A stretch of 20,910 nucleotides of DNA from Collinsella aerofaciens (GTDB taxonomy: Bacteria; Actinomycetota; Coriobacteriia; Coriobacteriales; Coriobacteriaceae), in the NCBI GenBank assembly GCA_030841765.1, contig JAUUSS010000032.1, forward strand, positions 1-20,910, read 5' to 3'. Shown piece by piece: positions 1 to 7,329 of this stretch. Every line of letters begins with the position of its first letter. Position 1 is the first letter of the stretch. A program made the translations under genes and the position numbers. The notes under the pieces were generated by a model, which did no database searches, was not told the DNA's origin, and saw nothing but the letters and a program-made list of their open reading frames with translations.

Positions 1-64
1 CGGCAAGCCCGATAAGAATAATCATGCACAGCAGGAATATCTCGATCTTGAGTGCCTTAACCAC
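1..64 (-). CDS. Start of a membrane or exported protein (partial, runs off the left edge)
   Basis: A GTG start at 64-62 is preceded on the minus strand by a good ribosome binding site, GGGAGGG, with about 6 bases of spacing. The 21 visible codons read MVKALKIEIFLLCMIILIGL plus Ala: a short basic start followed by a continuous hydrophobic stretch, as in a signal anchor or first membrane helix. Nothing more can be said about its function. It lies downstream of the kdgT-like gene on the same strand, separated by 188 bases containing a long hairpin, so it is probably a separate transcription unit. Confidence 0.5.
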   Translation of the reverse strand, partial: MVKALKIEIFLLCMIILIGLA

Positions 65-162
65 TAGACGCCCTCCCTTCAATATCCAAGTGGTCAGAAT
101 CGCCCGATTCGTGTCTGGGCAATAAACGCCCCTTACTCCGCAGGGGTAAAGGGAATCATAGC

Positions 163-208
163 AGAGCGCCCGAACGTTGCTGTAAGACAGCTCTCGTTCG
201 GGCGCTCT
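163..208 (-). terminator. Long perfect hairpin downstream of the permease gene, probable terminator
   Basis: Bases 163-176 (AGAGCGCCCGAACG) and 195-208 (CGTTCGGGCGCTCT) form a perfect 14-bp stem. The 18-base loop holds a second small hairpin, GCTGT-AAG-ACAGC. It sits 44 bases past the stop of the minus-strand permease gene and before the next minus-strand start. No T run follows on either strand, so termination is inferred from position and stem strength only; a processing site or other cis element is possible. Confidence 0.45.
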
Positions 209-252
209 GACGGCGCGAATTGCACGCCGGAATCAATTATCGGTAACGGCCG

Positions 253-1275
253 TTACTCGCCGTCGATGTCGGTCGCGACGGCCTCCTCAATAGCCTCGAC
301 GCCTTCGACCGACAGATCTTCTTCGCCGTGGCAGAACTTCTTATCGACCCAGCCGGTCAGAATCGGGGCCATGATTGCCGTGATGATGACGGCAGTGGCG
401 ATCTGCGCATACGCGGTGGGCGCAAGCTCGGCATAGCGCGGAGCGACCTCGGCGAGGGCGACCGGCGTGGTCATGGCCGTGCCGGCAATGGTGGAACATG
501 CCACAGCCGCCTTACCATTGCCGCCACACAGGCGCTCGAAGGCAAAGGTAATGGGACCGACGATAAAGAGCGTGATGAGGCCCAGCAGGATGCCCGAAAT
601 GCCACCGGCGATGAAGCTCGAAAGGCTCATGGACGCACCGAGCTGAAAACCAATTACAGCGATCGCGGGATTGGCGCCGGGAACCAGCAGGTTCTTGATA
701 AACGGGAACAAGTTGCCCAGGACCATGCCGATAACAAGCGGCAGGATGGATCCGATGATGGTGCCGACGGGGATGTTGGCGAGACCCGAAACACCAAGGA
801 TGATCATCGTGACGGCGGGGCCGGCCGTAAAGAACAGGATACCGACAGCGCCCTGCTCGGACTCATCGCCGAACTCGCCCATGATGCCCGTATAGAGCGC
901 CATGTTGCAAAACGTAATGCCGCCGATGATGGAAACCGAGCTCAGGCCTAAAAAGTTATCGTTAAAGAAGTACGCGACGCCCAGACCCAGCGCGGCTGCC
1001 ACTACAAGCTTAGGAATCAGCACGACGATGCCGGTCTTGATGGCGCCCGGCGTGGACTTAAAGCTGATGCCGGCGCCCACGAACAGCAAGATCGCGGCAA
1101 CGATGGTGTTGGAGCCGCCGCGGCAGGCAGCCGTAAAGAAGCCGCCGACCTCAAAGACCTGCGGGCAGAAGGTATTGAGCAAAAGGCCGACGATCATCGG
1201 ATAGATCATGATGTCGCCCGGGATGCGCGGTACCTTGAATTTCTTTTGCTCGTTGGCGGTCGCTTCCTGTGCCAT
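253..1275 (-). CDS. kdgT: 2-keto-3-deoxygluconate permease family transporter (KdgT-like)
   Basis: A 340-residue inner-membrane protein made almost entirely of hydrophobic helices, resembling the KdgT family, which imports 2-keto-3-deoxygluconate with protons in pectin and hexuronate use. Family-like stretches include IPGDIMIYPMIVGLLLNTF near the N-terminus, GGSNTIVAAILLFVGAGI, and a late segment around CSTIAGTAMTTPVALAEVAP. The ATG at 1275 is chosen over an upstream in-frame start at 1305 because GGGGG lies 5 bases ahead of it and because MAQEATANEQKK gives the usual short charged N-terminus. The C-terminus is an acidic tail. No kdgK, kdgA or uronate genes lie beside it, so the substrate is inferred from the family only. 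It is transcribed alone, 141 bases after azlD. Confidence 0.88.
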   Translation of the reverse strand: MAQEATANEQKKFKVPRIPGDIMIYPMIVGLLLNTFCPQVFEVGGFFTAACRGGSNTIVAAILLFVGAGISFKSTPGAIKTGIVVLIPKLVVAAALGLGVAYFFNDNFLGLSSVSIIGGITFCNMALYTGIMGEFGDESEQGAVGILFFTAGPAVTMIILGVSGLANIPVGTIIGSILPLVIGMVLGNLFPFIKNLLVPGANPAIAVIGFQLGASMSLSSFIAGGISGILLGLITLFIVGPITFAFERLCGGNGKAAVACSTIAGTAMTTPVALAEVAPRYAELAPTAYAQIATAVIITAIMAPILTGWVDKKFCHGEEDLSVEGVEAIEEAVATDIDGE

Positions 1276-1416
1276 GAAACCCCCATTTCCGCTGACACGG
1301 AACAAAAGCCCACGTCATGCTTTGCTACAGTAAAGTTTGACCATGGTACCAGAAGAAGCAGACCAGCTCGGTGAGAAATTCGATTCGTCGACCAGGACGG
1401 TAAGCGCGCCCTGCTT

Positions 1417-1740
1417 TTATACAAGACTCAAAACGATATAGAACACGATGCCCGAGACGCAGCACCACAACATTGACTTTGTCTTGATTGCCACCGCCAC
1501 GACACCGGCAGCCGCAATCCAGGGAACCAAGGCAGGCCAGAGTCCCGCGTCGAACGCGCCGGGGTTCACCAAGTCGTTGGCGACCAGCGCGGCAAAGGCA
1601 GCGGGCGGGATATAGCCCAGGGCCTCGGTAATGCGGGGCGACAGGGTCCGCCCGCGCAAGGCGAACGCCGGCGCGATGCGAAAGAACGCGATAGCAGCCC
1701 ACGACGACAGCCACAGAACCAAGAACTCGTTAGCGGGCAT
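1417..1740 (-). CDS. azlD: AzlD-type branched-chain amino acid transport subunit
   Basis: A 107-residue small membrane protein with about four hydrophobic helices, the usual size for AzlD, which pairs with AzlC to export branched-chain amino acids. Family-like features are the N-terminal hydrophobic segment LVLWLSSWAAIAFFRIAPAF, the LSPRITEALGYIPPAAFAAL stretch and a hydrophobic C-terminus ending FYIVLSLV. The ATG at 1740 overlaps the end of azlC by 11 bases and has AGAGGTG 6 bases upstream. A second ATG at 1770 is in frame but lacks such a site. The overlap implies translational coupling with azlC. Confidence 0.88.
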   Translation of the reverse strand: MPANEFLVLWLSSWAAIAFFRIAPAFALRGRTLSPRITEALGYIPPAAFAALVANDLVNPGAFDAGLWPALVPWIAAAGVVAVAIKTKSMLWCCVSGIVFYIVLSLV

Positions 1741-2422
1741 CGCGGGCACCTCTTCCGTCAAATACAGCATCGCACGCCAGCGCAATGGCAATGCCGACCA
1801 CGACGCTTGCCGGCACGGCAATATTCGCGAGGCCCAAGAACTTGCATACGGCGACGGACACCGCGCCCGAAACCGCCGCGACAACGTTACCGCGCGACAG
1901 CCGCTGCGAAAAGAGCAGGCAGATAAAGAGCGAGGTGCAGACAAAGGCTGCAATGGCGGTGGGAACATCGACAACGGCGCCGACGATGGCGCCCATCGTA
2001 CACGAAACGCCCCATGTTGCGATGAGGATTACGTTGAGCACAAAGGACTCGCGCGGGCCCCAATCCTCCCCTTCAACCAACTTGGCAAGCGAGATGCCAT
2101 ATGCCTCCTCGGTAAGTGTCGCGGCAACAGCCAGCGTCTGACGCTTCGAGGCACCCCTCAGATGCGGTGCGATCGATGCCGAGTAAAGCGCAAAGCGCGA
2201 GGAGATGGCGGCGACGCTCGCGACGATCGATGCTGCAGGCACACCCGCCAGCCACAGGTTGCAGATCATAAACTGGCCGCTGCCCGTCACAAACGTACTG
2301 CTTAGAGCAAAGACCATCCAGGGCTCCATTCCCGTCTGCCCCATGATCATTCCGCACGGCGCGCCTATTGCAACATAGGTAAGCATCACTGGCCAGACGG
2401 TTCTAACGATTTTGAGCACCAT
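1730..2422 (-). CDS. azlC: AzlC-type branched-chain amino acid permease
   Basis: A 230-residue polytopic membrane protein, the large subunit of the AzlCD exporter, which in other bacteria exports branched-chain amino acids and toxic analogues. Recognisable stretches are VAIGAPCGMIMGQTGMEPW near the N-terminus, SSTFVTGSGQFMICNLW, the SRFALYSASIAPHLRGASKR loop and LTEEAYGISL. The ATG at 2422 is chosen because AGGATGAG lies just upstream and the protein then starts with MVLKIVRTVWPVML, like family members; the frame stays open further upstream to 2491 without added similarity. It is first in an azlC-azlD operon and diverges from the HD-domain gene at 2549 across 126 bases. No Lrp-type regulator lies beside it. 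Confidence 0.92.
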   Translation of the reverse strand: MVLKIVRTVWPVMLTYVAIGAPCGMIMGQTGMEPWMVFALSSTFVTGSGQFMICNLWLAGVPAASIVASVAAISSRFALYSASIAPHLRGASKRQTLAVAATLTEEAYGISLAKLVEGEDWGPRESFVLNVILIATWGVSCTMGAIVGAVVDVPTAIAAFVCTSLFICLLFSQRLSRGNVVAAVSGAVSVAVCKFLGLANIAVPASVVVGIAIALACDAVFDGRGARDAR

Positions 2423-2548
2423 ACGTTTCTCATCCTGACAAGGTCTCCGAGCCGCATGTAGCGACACGGCAGAATCATCATCCGGCAGCAACCGAGTTCA
2501 CCTACAATTGCCACCGGATCGAAAGACACAACTTTTTAGGAAGTCATT

Positions 2549-3361
2549 ATGACAGCTATCGATCGAGACCGGGCGCGCGCGGCCTTCAAAAGCTACACCG
2601 ATGCCTACGACGCCACCAACCCACGCATCGCGCTCAAAATCGAGCATACGTACCACGTGGCCGAGGCATGCGATGCCGTAGCGCGCGAGCAGGGCTGGTC
2701 GTCAGAAGATATTGACCTGGCATGGCTTTGCGGCCTGCTACACGATATGGGCCGCTTTGAGCAGCTGCGACGCTGGGACACCTTTAAGGACGCCGAGAGC
2801 ATGAGCCATGCGGCGCTGGGCATCGAGGTCCTCTTTGGCGAGAATCCCGCCGATGCACCCGCCGTAACGAGCATCCGCGACTTTATCGATGACCCGGCAG
2901 AAGATGAGCTCATCCGAGCGAGCATTGCCTATCACAGCGATTTCCGTCTACCCGCGCAGCTCGACGAGCGCACGCGGAGCTTCTGCGATATCGTGCGCGA
3001 TGGCGACAAGATCGACATTATGCGCACCATCGCCGACAGCACTGTCGCCACTATCCTCAAGGTGGACGAGAAGACGTTTCTCGGCAGCCGTTTCTCGTCG
3101 CCGACACTTGCCGCCTTTGACGAGCACCGCTGCGTCGCACGCGATGAGCGCGATGAGCCCGCCGACTTCTTGGTGGGGCTTATCTGCTTTATGTTTGAGC
3201 TCGTCTATCCAGCAAGCCGCGCGCTGGCGCGCGAACAGGGCGATATCCACCGCCTGCTCGACGCGCCCTTTGGCATTACGCGCCCCTTTACCGACCCCGC
3301 CACGCAGGCAACTTGGAGCCGCCTAAAGGACGAGATGCGCGACTGGCTGGCGCGCGCCTAG
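2549..3361 (+). CDS. HD-domain phosphohydrolase
   Basis: A 270-residue soluble protein with an HD metal-dependent phosphohydrolase fold. The candidate metal ligands are H33 in KIEHTYHVAEAC, the H65-D66 pair in LLHDMGRFEQ, H129 in AYHSDF and D153 in RDGDKIDIMR. The substrate is unknown; HD proteins of this layout act on nucleotides or other phosphoesters. The start is supported by AGGAAG 7 bases before the ATG. A TACAAT at 2503-2508 could be a -10 box but no convincing -35 is present. The TAG stop shares the palindrome CTAG with the TAG stop of etfA on the other strand, so the two genes overlap tail to tail by 4 bases and no terminator fits between them. Confidence 0.9.
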   Translation: MTAIDRDRARAAFKSYTDAYDATNPRIALKIEHTYHVAEACDAVAREQGWSSEDIDLAWLCGLLHDMGRFEQLRRWDTFKDAESMSHAALGIEVLFGENPADAPAVTSIRDFIDDPAEDELIRASIAYHSDFRLPAQLDERTRSFCDIVRDGDKIDIMRTIADSTVATILKVDEKTFLGSRFSSPTLAAFDEHRCVARDERDEPADFLVGLICFMFELVYPASRALAREQGDIHRLLDAPFGITRPFTDPATQATWSRLKDEMRDWLARA

Positions 3362-4563
3362 CGCTCAAGCTGGGCCAGCAGCTCCTCGACGACCTCGACG
3401 GCGTCCCCAACAACCTTGTACTGGGCAGCACCGAAAATGGGGGCATCCGGGTCCTCGTTGATGGCGATGATGCACTCCGCCCCACCGATGCCGGCAAGAT
3501 GTTGGATGGCGCCCGAAACACCGATACTCACGAGAAGCCTGGGCGAAACCGATACGCCCGTCTGGCCAATCTGGTGGCGATACTCCAGCCAACCCGCCTC
3601 CACGACGGGACGCGTGCAACCAAGCTCGGCACCCAGAGCCTCGGCGAGCCTTCGCATCAACGGCAGGTTTTTCTTGGAACCAATGCCGCGACCCACCACG
3701 ACCAGGCGCTCGGCATTGGCGATCGAGGGCTGCTGTCCCCACTCCTCGGCGGGAATCGAGATCTCGACACGAGCCTTAGCATCATCCGCAAGCGATATCT
3801 GGGTGATCGTGCCAGAGCGGCCGTAGTCGAAGTCGGGAGCCTTAAAGATACCGGGGCGCACCGTTGCCATCTGCGGACGGTGGTTGGGGCAAATGATGGT
3901 GGCCATCAGGTTGCCGCCAAACGCCGGACGCGTCTGTTGCAGCAGTCCCGTCTCTGTATCCATCGAAAGTACGGTGCAGTCAGCCGTAAGGCCCGCCTGC
4001 AAACGCACGGCAACGCCGGGTGCCAGTTCGCGACCAAAAGCGGTCGCACCGTATAGGATGGCCTCGGGTTTGCGTTCGGCTACCAAATCGCAGATCAAGC
4101 GGGCGTAGACCTCCGCATCGTTTTGGCGCAGGCGCTCGTCGCGACAGGCCAGGACCTCGTCCGCGCCGGCACAAACCAGATGCTCCAGGTCGCCGAGAGA
4201 ACCCTCGGGACCCATACCGACCAGTGCCACCAGACGGCAACCGCGCGCATCGGCAAGCTCGCGGCCCTTGCCCATAAGCTCATAGGCAACGGGAGTCACT
4301 GTATCGTGCTCGTCGGTCTGAGCGAATACCCAAATGTCTCGATACGCATCAAGGTCCACCGCACCAGCGGCCTCATCACGCTCGATCGAGATAGCGTTGA
4401 CAGGGCAGGCGTCGACGCACCCACCGCATAGGATGCAGCCGTCGGTTACGTGGGCGCATCGGTTGGGTCGCTCGCCTTCCACTACGATGCCGCCCGAAGC
4501 ACAGGCGCGAACGCAGCGACCGCAGCCGATACAGGCTTCGCTATCGATAATCAGTCCGCTCAT
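3358..4563 (-). CDS. etfA: Electron transfer flavoprotein alpha subunit with N-terminal ferredoxin domain
   Basis: A 401-residue EtfA/FixB-type subunit. Residues 1-60 form a two-cluster ferredoxin module: C11, C14, C17, C21 and C43, C46, C49, C53 are the eight ligands expected for two [4Fe-4S] clusters. The ETF alpha/beta domain follows, with RPAFGGNLMATI at 212-223. The C-terminal FAD-binding domain carries QIGQTG near 331 and IGVSGAIQHLAG near 347-358. Ferredoxin-fused EtfA subunits are known from bifurcating complexes such as caffeyl-CoA reductase and clostridial or acetogen lactate dehydrogenase. It starts immediately after the etfB stop (TAGATG), using GAGGGG inside etfB, so translation is coupled. 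It would pass electrons between the dehydrogenase, NAD(H) bound by EtfB and ferredoxin. Confidence 0.95.
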   Translation of the reverse strand: MSGLIIDSEACIGCGRCVRACASGGIVVEGERPNRCAHVTDGCILCGGCVDACPVNAISIERDEAAGAVDLDAYRDIWVFAQTDEHDTVTPVAYELMGKGRELADARGCRLVALVGMGPEGSLGDLEHLVCAGADEVLACRDERLRQNDAEVYARLICDLVAERKPEAILYGATAFGRELAPGVAVRLQAGLTADCTVLSMDTETGLLQQTRPAFGGNLMATIICPNHRPQMATVRPGIFKAPDFDYGRSGTITQISLADDAKARVEISIPAEEWGQQPSIANAERLVVVGRGIGSKKNLPLMRRLAEALGAELGCTRPVVEAGWLEYRHQIGQTGVSVSPRLLVSIGVSGAIQHLAGIGGAECIIAINEDPDAPIFGAAQYKVVGDAVEVVEELLAQLER

Positions 4564-5385
4564 CTACGCCATCCCCTCGATAATCTTGGCAAGTTTTACC
4601 GCCTGCTCGGACGCCGTTCCCTCAACGGCCTCGCACGTTTGGTCACGGTCGGGCACAAACGAGCGCACGACCTGTGTCGGCGACCCGGCAAGACCGCAAC
4701 GCGCGGGGTCGGCGTTCACGTCGGCGGCACTGACCACGCGCACGTCCGCCTCCTCCGCCGCGCGAATACCGGCAATACTCGGCATACGCAACTGGCCAAT
4801 CTCCTTGGCAGTCGTCATCGCGCACGGCATCTCAAGATACACCGTCTCCTCGCCGGCATCGCATCCGTGAATGAGCGCCAGCGAGCCACAGGTCGTAAAG
4901 CCCGCGCTCTGCACGCAACTCACGTCGGTCACGCAGGGAATCTCAAAGGCACCGGCAAGCTCGGGACCAATCTGGGCCGTATCGCCATCCACCGCCATCT
5001 TGCCGCAGATGAGCAGGTCGAAGTCCTCGTCGAGCGCCTCGATGCCGCATTTGAGAGCAAAGGTGGTCGCCAGGGTATCGGCACCTGCAAAGGCGCGATC
5101 GGTCAGCAGCAGCGCGTCGTCGGCGCCTCGGGCGATGCAGTCGCGCAGCAGCGACTCGGTCGCGGGGATGCCCATCGACACCACCGTCACGCGCACATCC
5201 ATGCCAAAGCCGATAAAGTCGTCCTTCAGCGCCAGCGCGCATTCCAAAGCGCTCGCATCAAAGGGATTAATGACCGCCTGCTTGCCATCGCGCACGATGG
5301 TATTGGTCTTGGGGTCCATCTTGACCTCGGTGCTGCCCGGCACGGCCTTGACGCACACCACCATATGGAAATCGCTCATCTTCAC
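4564..5385 (-). CDS. etfB: Electron transfer flavoprotein beta subunit
   Basis: A 273-residue EtfB/FixA-type subunit. The N-terminal part has MVVCVKAVPGSTEV and DPKTNTIVRDG followed by INPFDASALE, the standard EtfB opening. The segments SMGIPATESLLRDCIARGAD, DRAFAGADTLATT (about 96-108) and CGKMAVDGDTAQIGPELA (about 127-144) look like the EtfB type found in NAD-linked bifurcating ETFs; that subtype is my inference. The open frame begins with GTG at 5385, which overlaps the dehydrogenase stop by 4 bases (GTGA). An ATG two codons further in (5379) has better spacing from AAAGGGGG and may be the true start. It is the middle gene of the dehydrogenase-etfB-etfA operon. Confidence 0.94.
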   Translation of the reverse strand: MKMSDFHMVVCVKAVPGSTEVKMDPKTNTIVRDGKQAVINPFDASALECALALKDDFIGFGMDVRVTVVSMGIPATESLLRDCIARGADDALLLTDRAFAGADTLATTFALKCGIEALDEDFDLLICGKMAVDGDTAQIGPELAGAFEIPCVTDVSCVQSAGFTTCGSLALIHGCDAGEETVYLEMPCAMTTAKEIGQLRMPSIAGIRAAEEADVRVVSAADVNADPARCGLAGSPTQVVRSFVPDRDQTCEAVEGTASEQAVKLAKIIEGMA

Positions 5386-6983
5386 GCGCCCCCTTTCTGG
5401 ACGAGCTCATCCAAGAGCTTCTCCGAAAACAGGTTGCCGCGACCCAGCTGCCCGTCGGGATCGAGCTGGAGCTTGAGCCGCGCCGACTCGACCATGGCCT
5501 CGTGACCGTACATCGTCTCTAAGAAGCCCGCCTTGATCTTGCCGACGCCGTGCTCGGCAGAAACGGCACCGCCCATAGCCGTTACCCCCGCAGCCCACTG
5601 GGCAAACAGCTCGCCACCGCGACGGTAGTCCTGCGCATCGCGCGGCAGGATGTTCACATGCAGATGGTTGTTACCGATGTGCCCCCAGGCAGCAGATTCA
5701 AGCCCGCTTTCGGCCAGTGTGCGGCGATAGAGGGCCACGACATCGGCAAGGCGTGCATTGGGCACCGACATGTCCGAACCCAGTTTGGTGATGGTGGGAT
5801 CCGTGCGGCGACGCTCGTCGATAAGCATGTTGACGCTCTCGGGGACCGCATGGCGGAAGAACCGCTGACACTCGCGATCGACCTCGGTGCGCGCGACCCA
5901 TGTCGCATCGTCGCGGCCACCCGCAAACTCGAGCACCCATCCCAGGTGGTACAGTTCCTCGGTCGCCTGGGCCTCGTCATCGCAGTCGAGCTCCACGTAG
6001 ACACAGACCTTGGCCTCTTTGTCGAGCGCCGGCAGCGAGGCAAACGCCGTCGACTGCTCGCGCTGGCGACGTAGAATATCCAGGGCGCCAGCGTCGAAGT
6101 ACTCGATGGCAGCCGCATGGGACAGGACGGGACGCATGGAATCGGTAAAGGACACGGCCTTGTCTTCGCTATCGAAAAAGCAGCTCACACCCCAAACGAC
6201 CGCAGGCGCCGCCTGCAGGGCAATCTCGAGCTCGGTGATAACGCCGAGCGTGCCGCAAGCACCGATAAAGAGGTCGATGGCGTCCATTTCGTCCGCAACG
6301 AAATAGCCTGAGGCATTTTTTGTCTTGGGCATGGTATAGCCGGGAAGATCGAGCTCGAGCGTACGGCCCACTACCGTCACGAGCGACAGGTGGCGGCCCT
6401 GGGCAAAAGCCTCGCCGCGCTGAAGCTCAAGCAAATCGCCATCAGCCAGCGCGACGTGGAGTCCCGTGATATGTGGGCGCATGGGACCGTAGGCGTAGCT
6501 GCGGGCACCAGAGGCGTTACATGCCGCCATGCCGCCCAGACAGGCAGATGCCTCGGTGGGATCGGTGGGAAAGAACTGCTCGGGGGCCTCTTGGAACTCC
6601 TCGTAGGCCTCAAGCGATGCCTGGTCCCAACCAGCAGTCGGCAGCACCTTCTTGCTCAGCTGCTTGCGCAGCTCCGAGAGCACAACGCCCGGCTCCACGC
6701 GCAGCAGAAATTGGCCTTGTTCATCGCGGCGAAGGCCCAAGTAGCGATTCATACGGGAAGTATTGAGGATATGCCCGCCGTGGGGCACGGCACCGGCGGC
6801 AAGGCCGGTTCGGGCGCCCTGAACCGTTACCGGGACACGCTCGGCATGGAGCTTTTCCAAAATGGCACGGACCTCGTCTTCCGTTGTCGGAAACGAGATG
6901 CTCGAGGCCTCGCCCGATGCGCGAGACTCATCGCGACCATACTCTTCGAACTCGTCGGTGAAGGGTTTGATGGTTGCAGACAC
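5382..6983 (-). CDS. FAD-binding 2-hydroxyacid (probably lactate) dehydrogenase, GlcD/LctD type
   Basis: A 533-residue flavoprotein of the GlcD/D-lactate dehydrogenase family. The N-terminal FAD-binding PCMH domain has the phosphate-binding loop GARTGLAAGAVP (56-67) and PTDPTEASACLGGMAACNAS with the following SYAYGPMRPHI. The C-terminal FAD-oxidase domain has GHIGNNHLHV (about 434-443) and SAEHGVGKIK (about 475-484). The start is GTG with GGGGGAG 5 bases upstream. Being followed directly by etfB and etfA, it most likely forms a complex like the LctBCD enzyme of Acetobacterium woodii, which oxidises lactate with NAD+ at the expense of reduced ferredoxin. Glycolate or 2-hydroxyglutarate are alternatives. 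It seems longer than typical LctD, partly because of an extra acidic stretch (LEAYEEFQEAPEQF) before PTDPTE. No lactate permease or regulator gene is adjacent. Confidence 0.9.
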   Translation of the reverse strand: MSATIKPFTDEFEEYGRDESRASGEASSISFPTTEDEVRAILEKLHAERVPVTVQGARTGLAAGAVPHGGHILNTSRMNRYLGLRRDEQGQFLLRVEPGVVLSELRKQLSKKVLPTAGWDQASLEAYEEFQEAPEQFFPTDPTEASACLGGMAACNASGARSYAYGPMRPHITGLHVALADGDLLELQRGEAFAQGRHLSLVTVVGRTLELDLPGYTMPKTKNASGYFVADEMDAIDLFIGACGTLGVITELEIALQAAPAVVWGVSCFFDSEDKAVSFTDSMRPVLSHAAAIEYFDAGALDILRRQREQSTAFASLPALDKEAKVCVYVELDCDDEAQATEELYHLGWVLEFAGGRDDATWVARTEVDRECQRFFRHAVPESVNMLIDERRRTDPTITKLGSDMSVPNARLADVVALYRRTLAESGLESAAWGHIGNNHLHVNILPRDAQDYRRGGELFAQWAAGVTAMGGAVSAEHGVGKIKAGFLETMYGHEAMVESARLKLQLDPDGQLGRGNLFSEKLLDELVQKGGA

Positions 6984-7064
6984 GCGAACTCCCCCTTTAG
7001 CTAACTACAGTGTTTGCAGGGAGATGTTACCGCATCGTTTCGTCGACGTGTTCGAGACCGTCTC

Positions 7065-7093
7065 CATAATTGGCGATTTTTACGTTCGTGCAA
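7065..7093 (-). promoter_or_regulatory. Candidate promoter for the dehydrogenase-etfBA operon
   Basis: On the minus strand TTGCAC (7093-7088), 17 bases, then ATTATG (7070-7065) resembles a sigma-70 promoter and lies 82 bases before the GTG start. Directly after the -10 box is a short dyad, GAGAC-G-GTCTC (7064-7054), which could be an operator at the transcription start. Both are pattern-based calls only. Confidence 0.33.
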
Positions 7094-7167
7094 TTCGGCG
7101 AGCGGCTTGATTTCCTCGGCAGACGATGCTTTTGACACATATGGCCCCGCCGTCGCCGACCGCGCGA

Positions 7168-7196
7168 TTGTCGCTTGAAAAAAGTTGGAGTATTTT
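7168..7196 (+). promoter_or_regulatory. Candidate promoter for the surface-protein cluster
   Basis: TTGTCG (7168-7173), 17 bases, then TATTTT (7191-7196) gives a fair sigma-70 match and would leave a leader of about 125 bases before the ATG at 7330. It lies in the 346-base divergent region 6984-7329. An isolated perfect TTGACA at 7132-7137 has no -10 box at the right distance. Confidence 0.38.
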
Positions 7197-7237
7197 TTGC
7201 CGCCTTTTACCTGCGGAGACACCAATCCGTCAAGCAT

Positions 7238-7255
7238 TTGGTCAGCAATTGGTCA
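7238..7255 (+). repeat. Two TTGGTCA direct repeats one helical turn apart
   Basis: TTGGTCA occurs at 7238-7244 and 7249-7255, an 11-base period. An inverted ACCAAT at 7221-7226 pairs in sequence with ATTGGT at 7248-7253. The set lies downstream of the candidate promoter and could be a regulator binding site; no regulator gene is nearby. Confidence 0.35.
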
Positions 7256-7261
7256 AGTAGT

Positions 7262-7308
7262 GGCTGATACCGTCGGCATCGACAGCCAAAACCGACAGAA
7301 GTTTTGGC
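7262..7308 (+). promoter_or_regulatory. Structured 5' leader with two competing hairpins
   Basis: GGCTG (7262-7266) can pair with CAGCC (7283-7287), enclosing a GTCG-GCAT-CGAC hairpin. GCCAAAAC (7285-7292) can pair perfectly with GTTTTGGC (7301-7308) around an 8-base loop. The two stems share bases 7285-7287 and so exclude each other. The ribosome binding site downstream (GGGAGG) is followed by TCCC, so GGGA-GGT-TCCC could also mask it. No known riboswitch class was recognised, and no T run makes it a terminator. Confidence 0.35.
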
Positions 7309-7329
7309 CCCAGAAGCAGGGAGGTTCCC

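Noticed and set aside
328..951. A 207-residue plus-strand open frame opposite the KdgT-like gene
   Set aside because: It is very rich in Asp, Arg and Gly with no domain pattern, and it mirrors a clear membrane-protein gene on the other strand; high-GC shadow frame.
4450..5505. A 351-residue plus-strand open frame opposite etfA/etfB
   Set aside because: Biased composition (His, Arg, Gly), no recognisable motif, and it crosses the boundaries of three well-supported genes.
7132..7137. A perfect TTGACA -35 box in the divergent region
   Set aside because: No -10 box occurs 16-18 bases downstream (the bases there are GC-rich), so it is not called a promoter.
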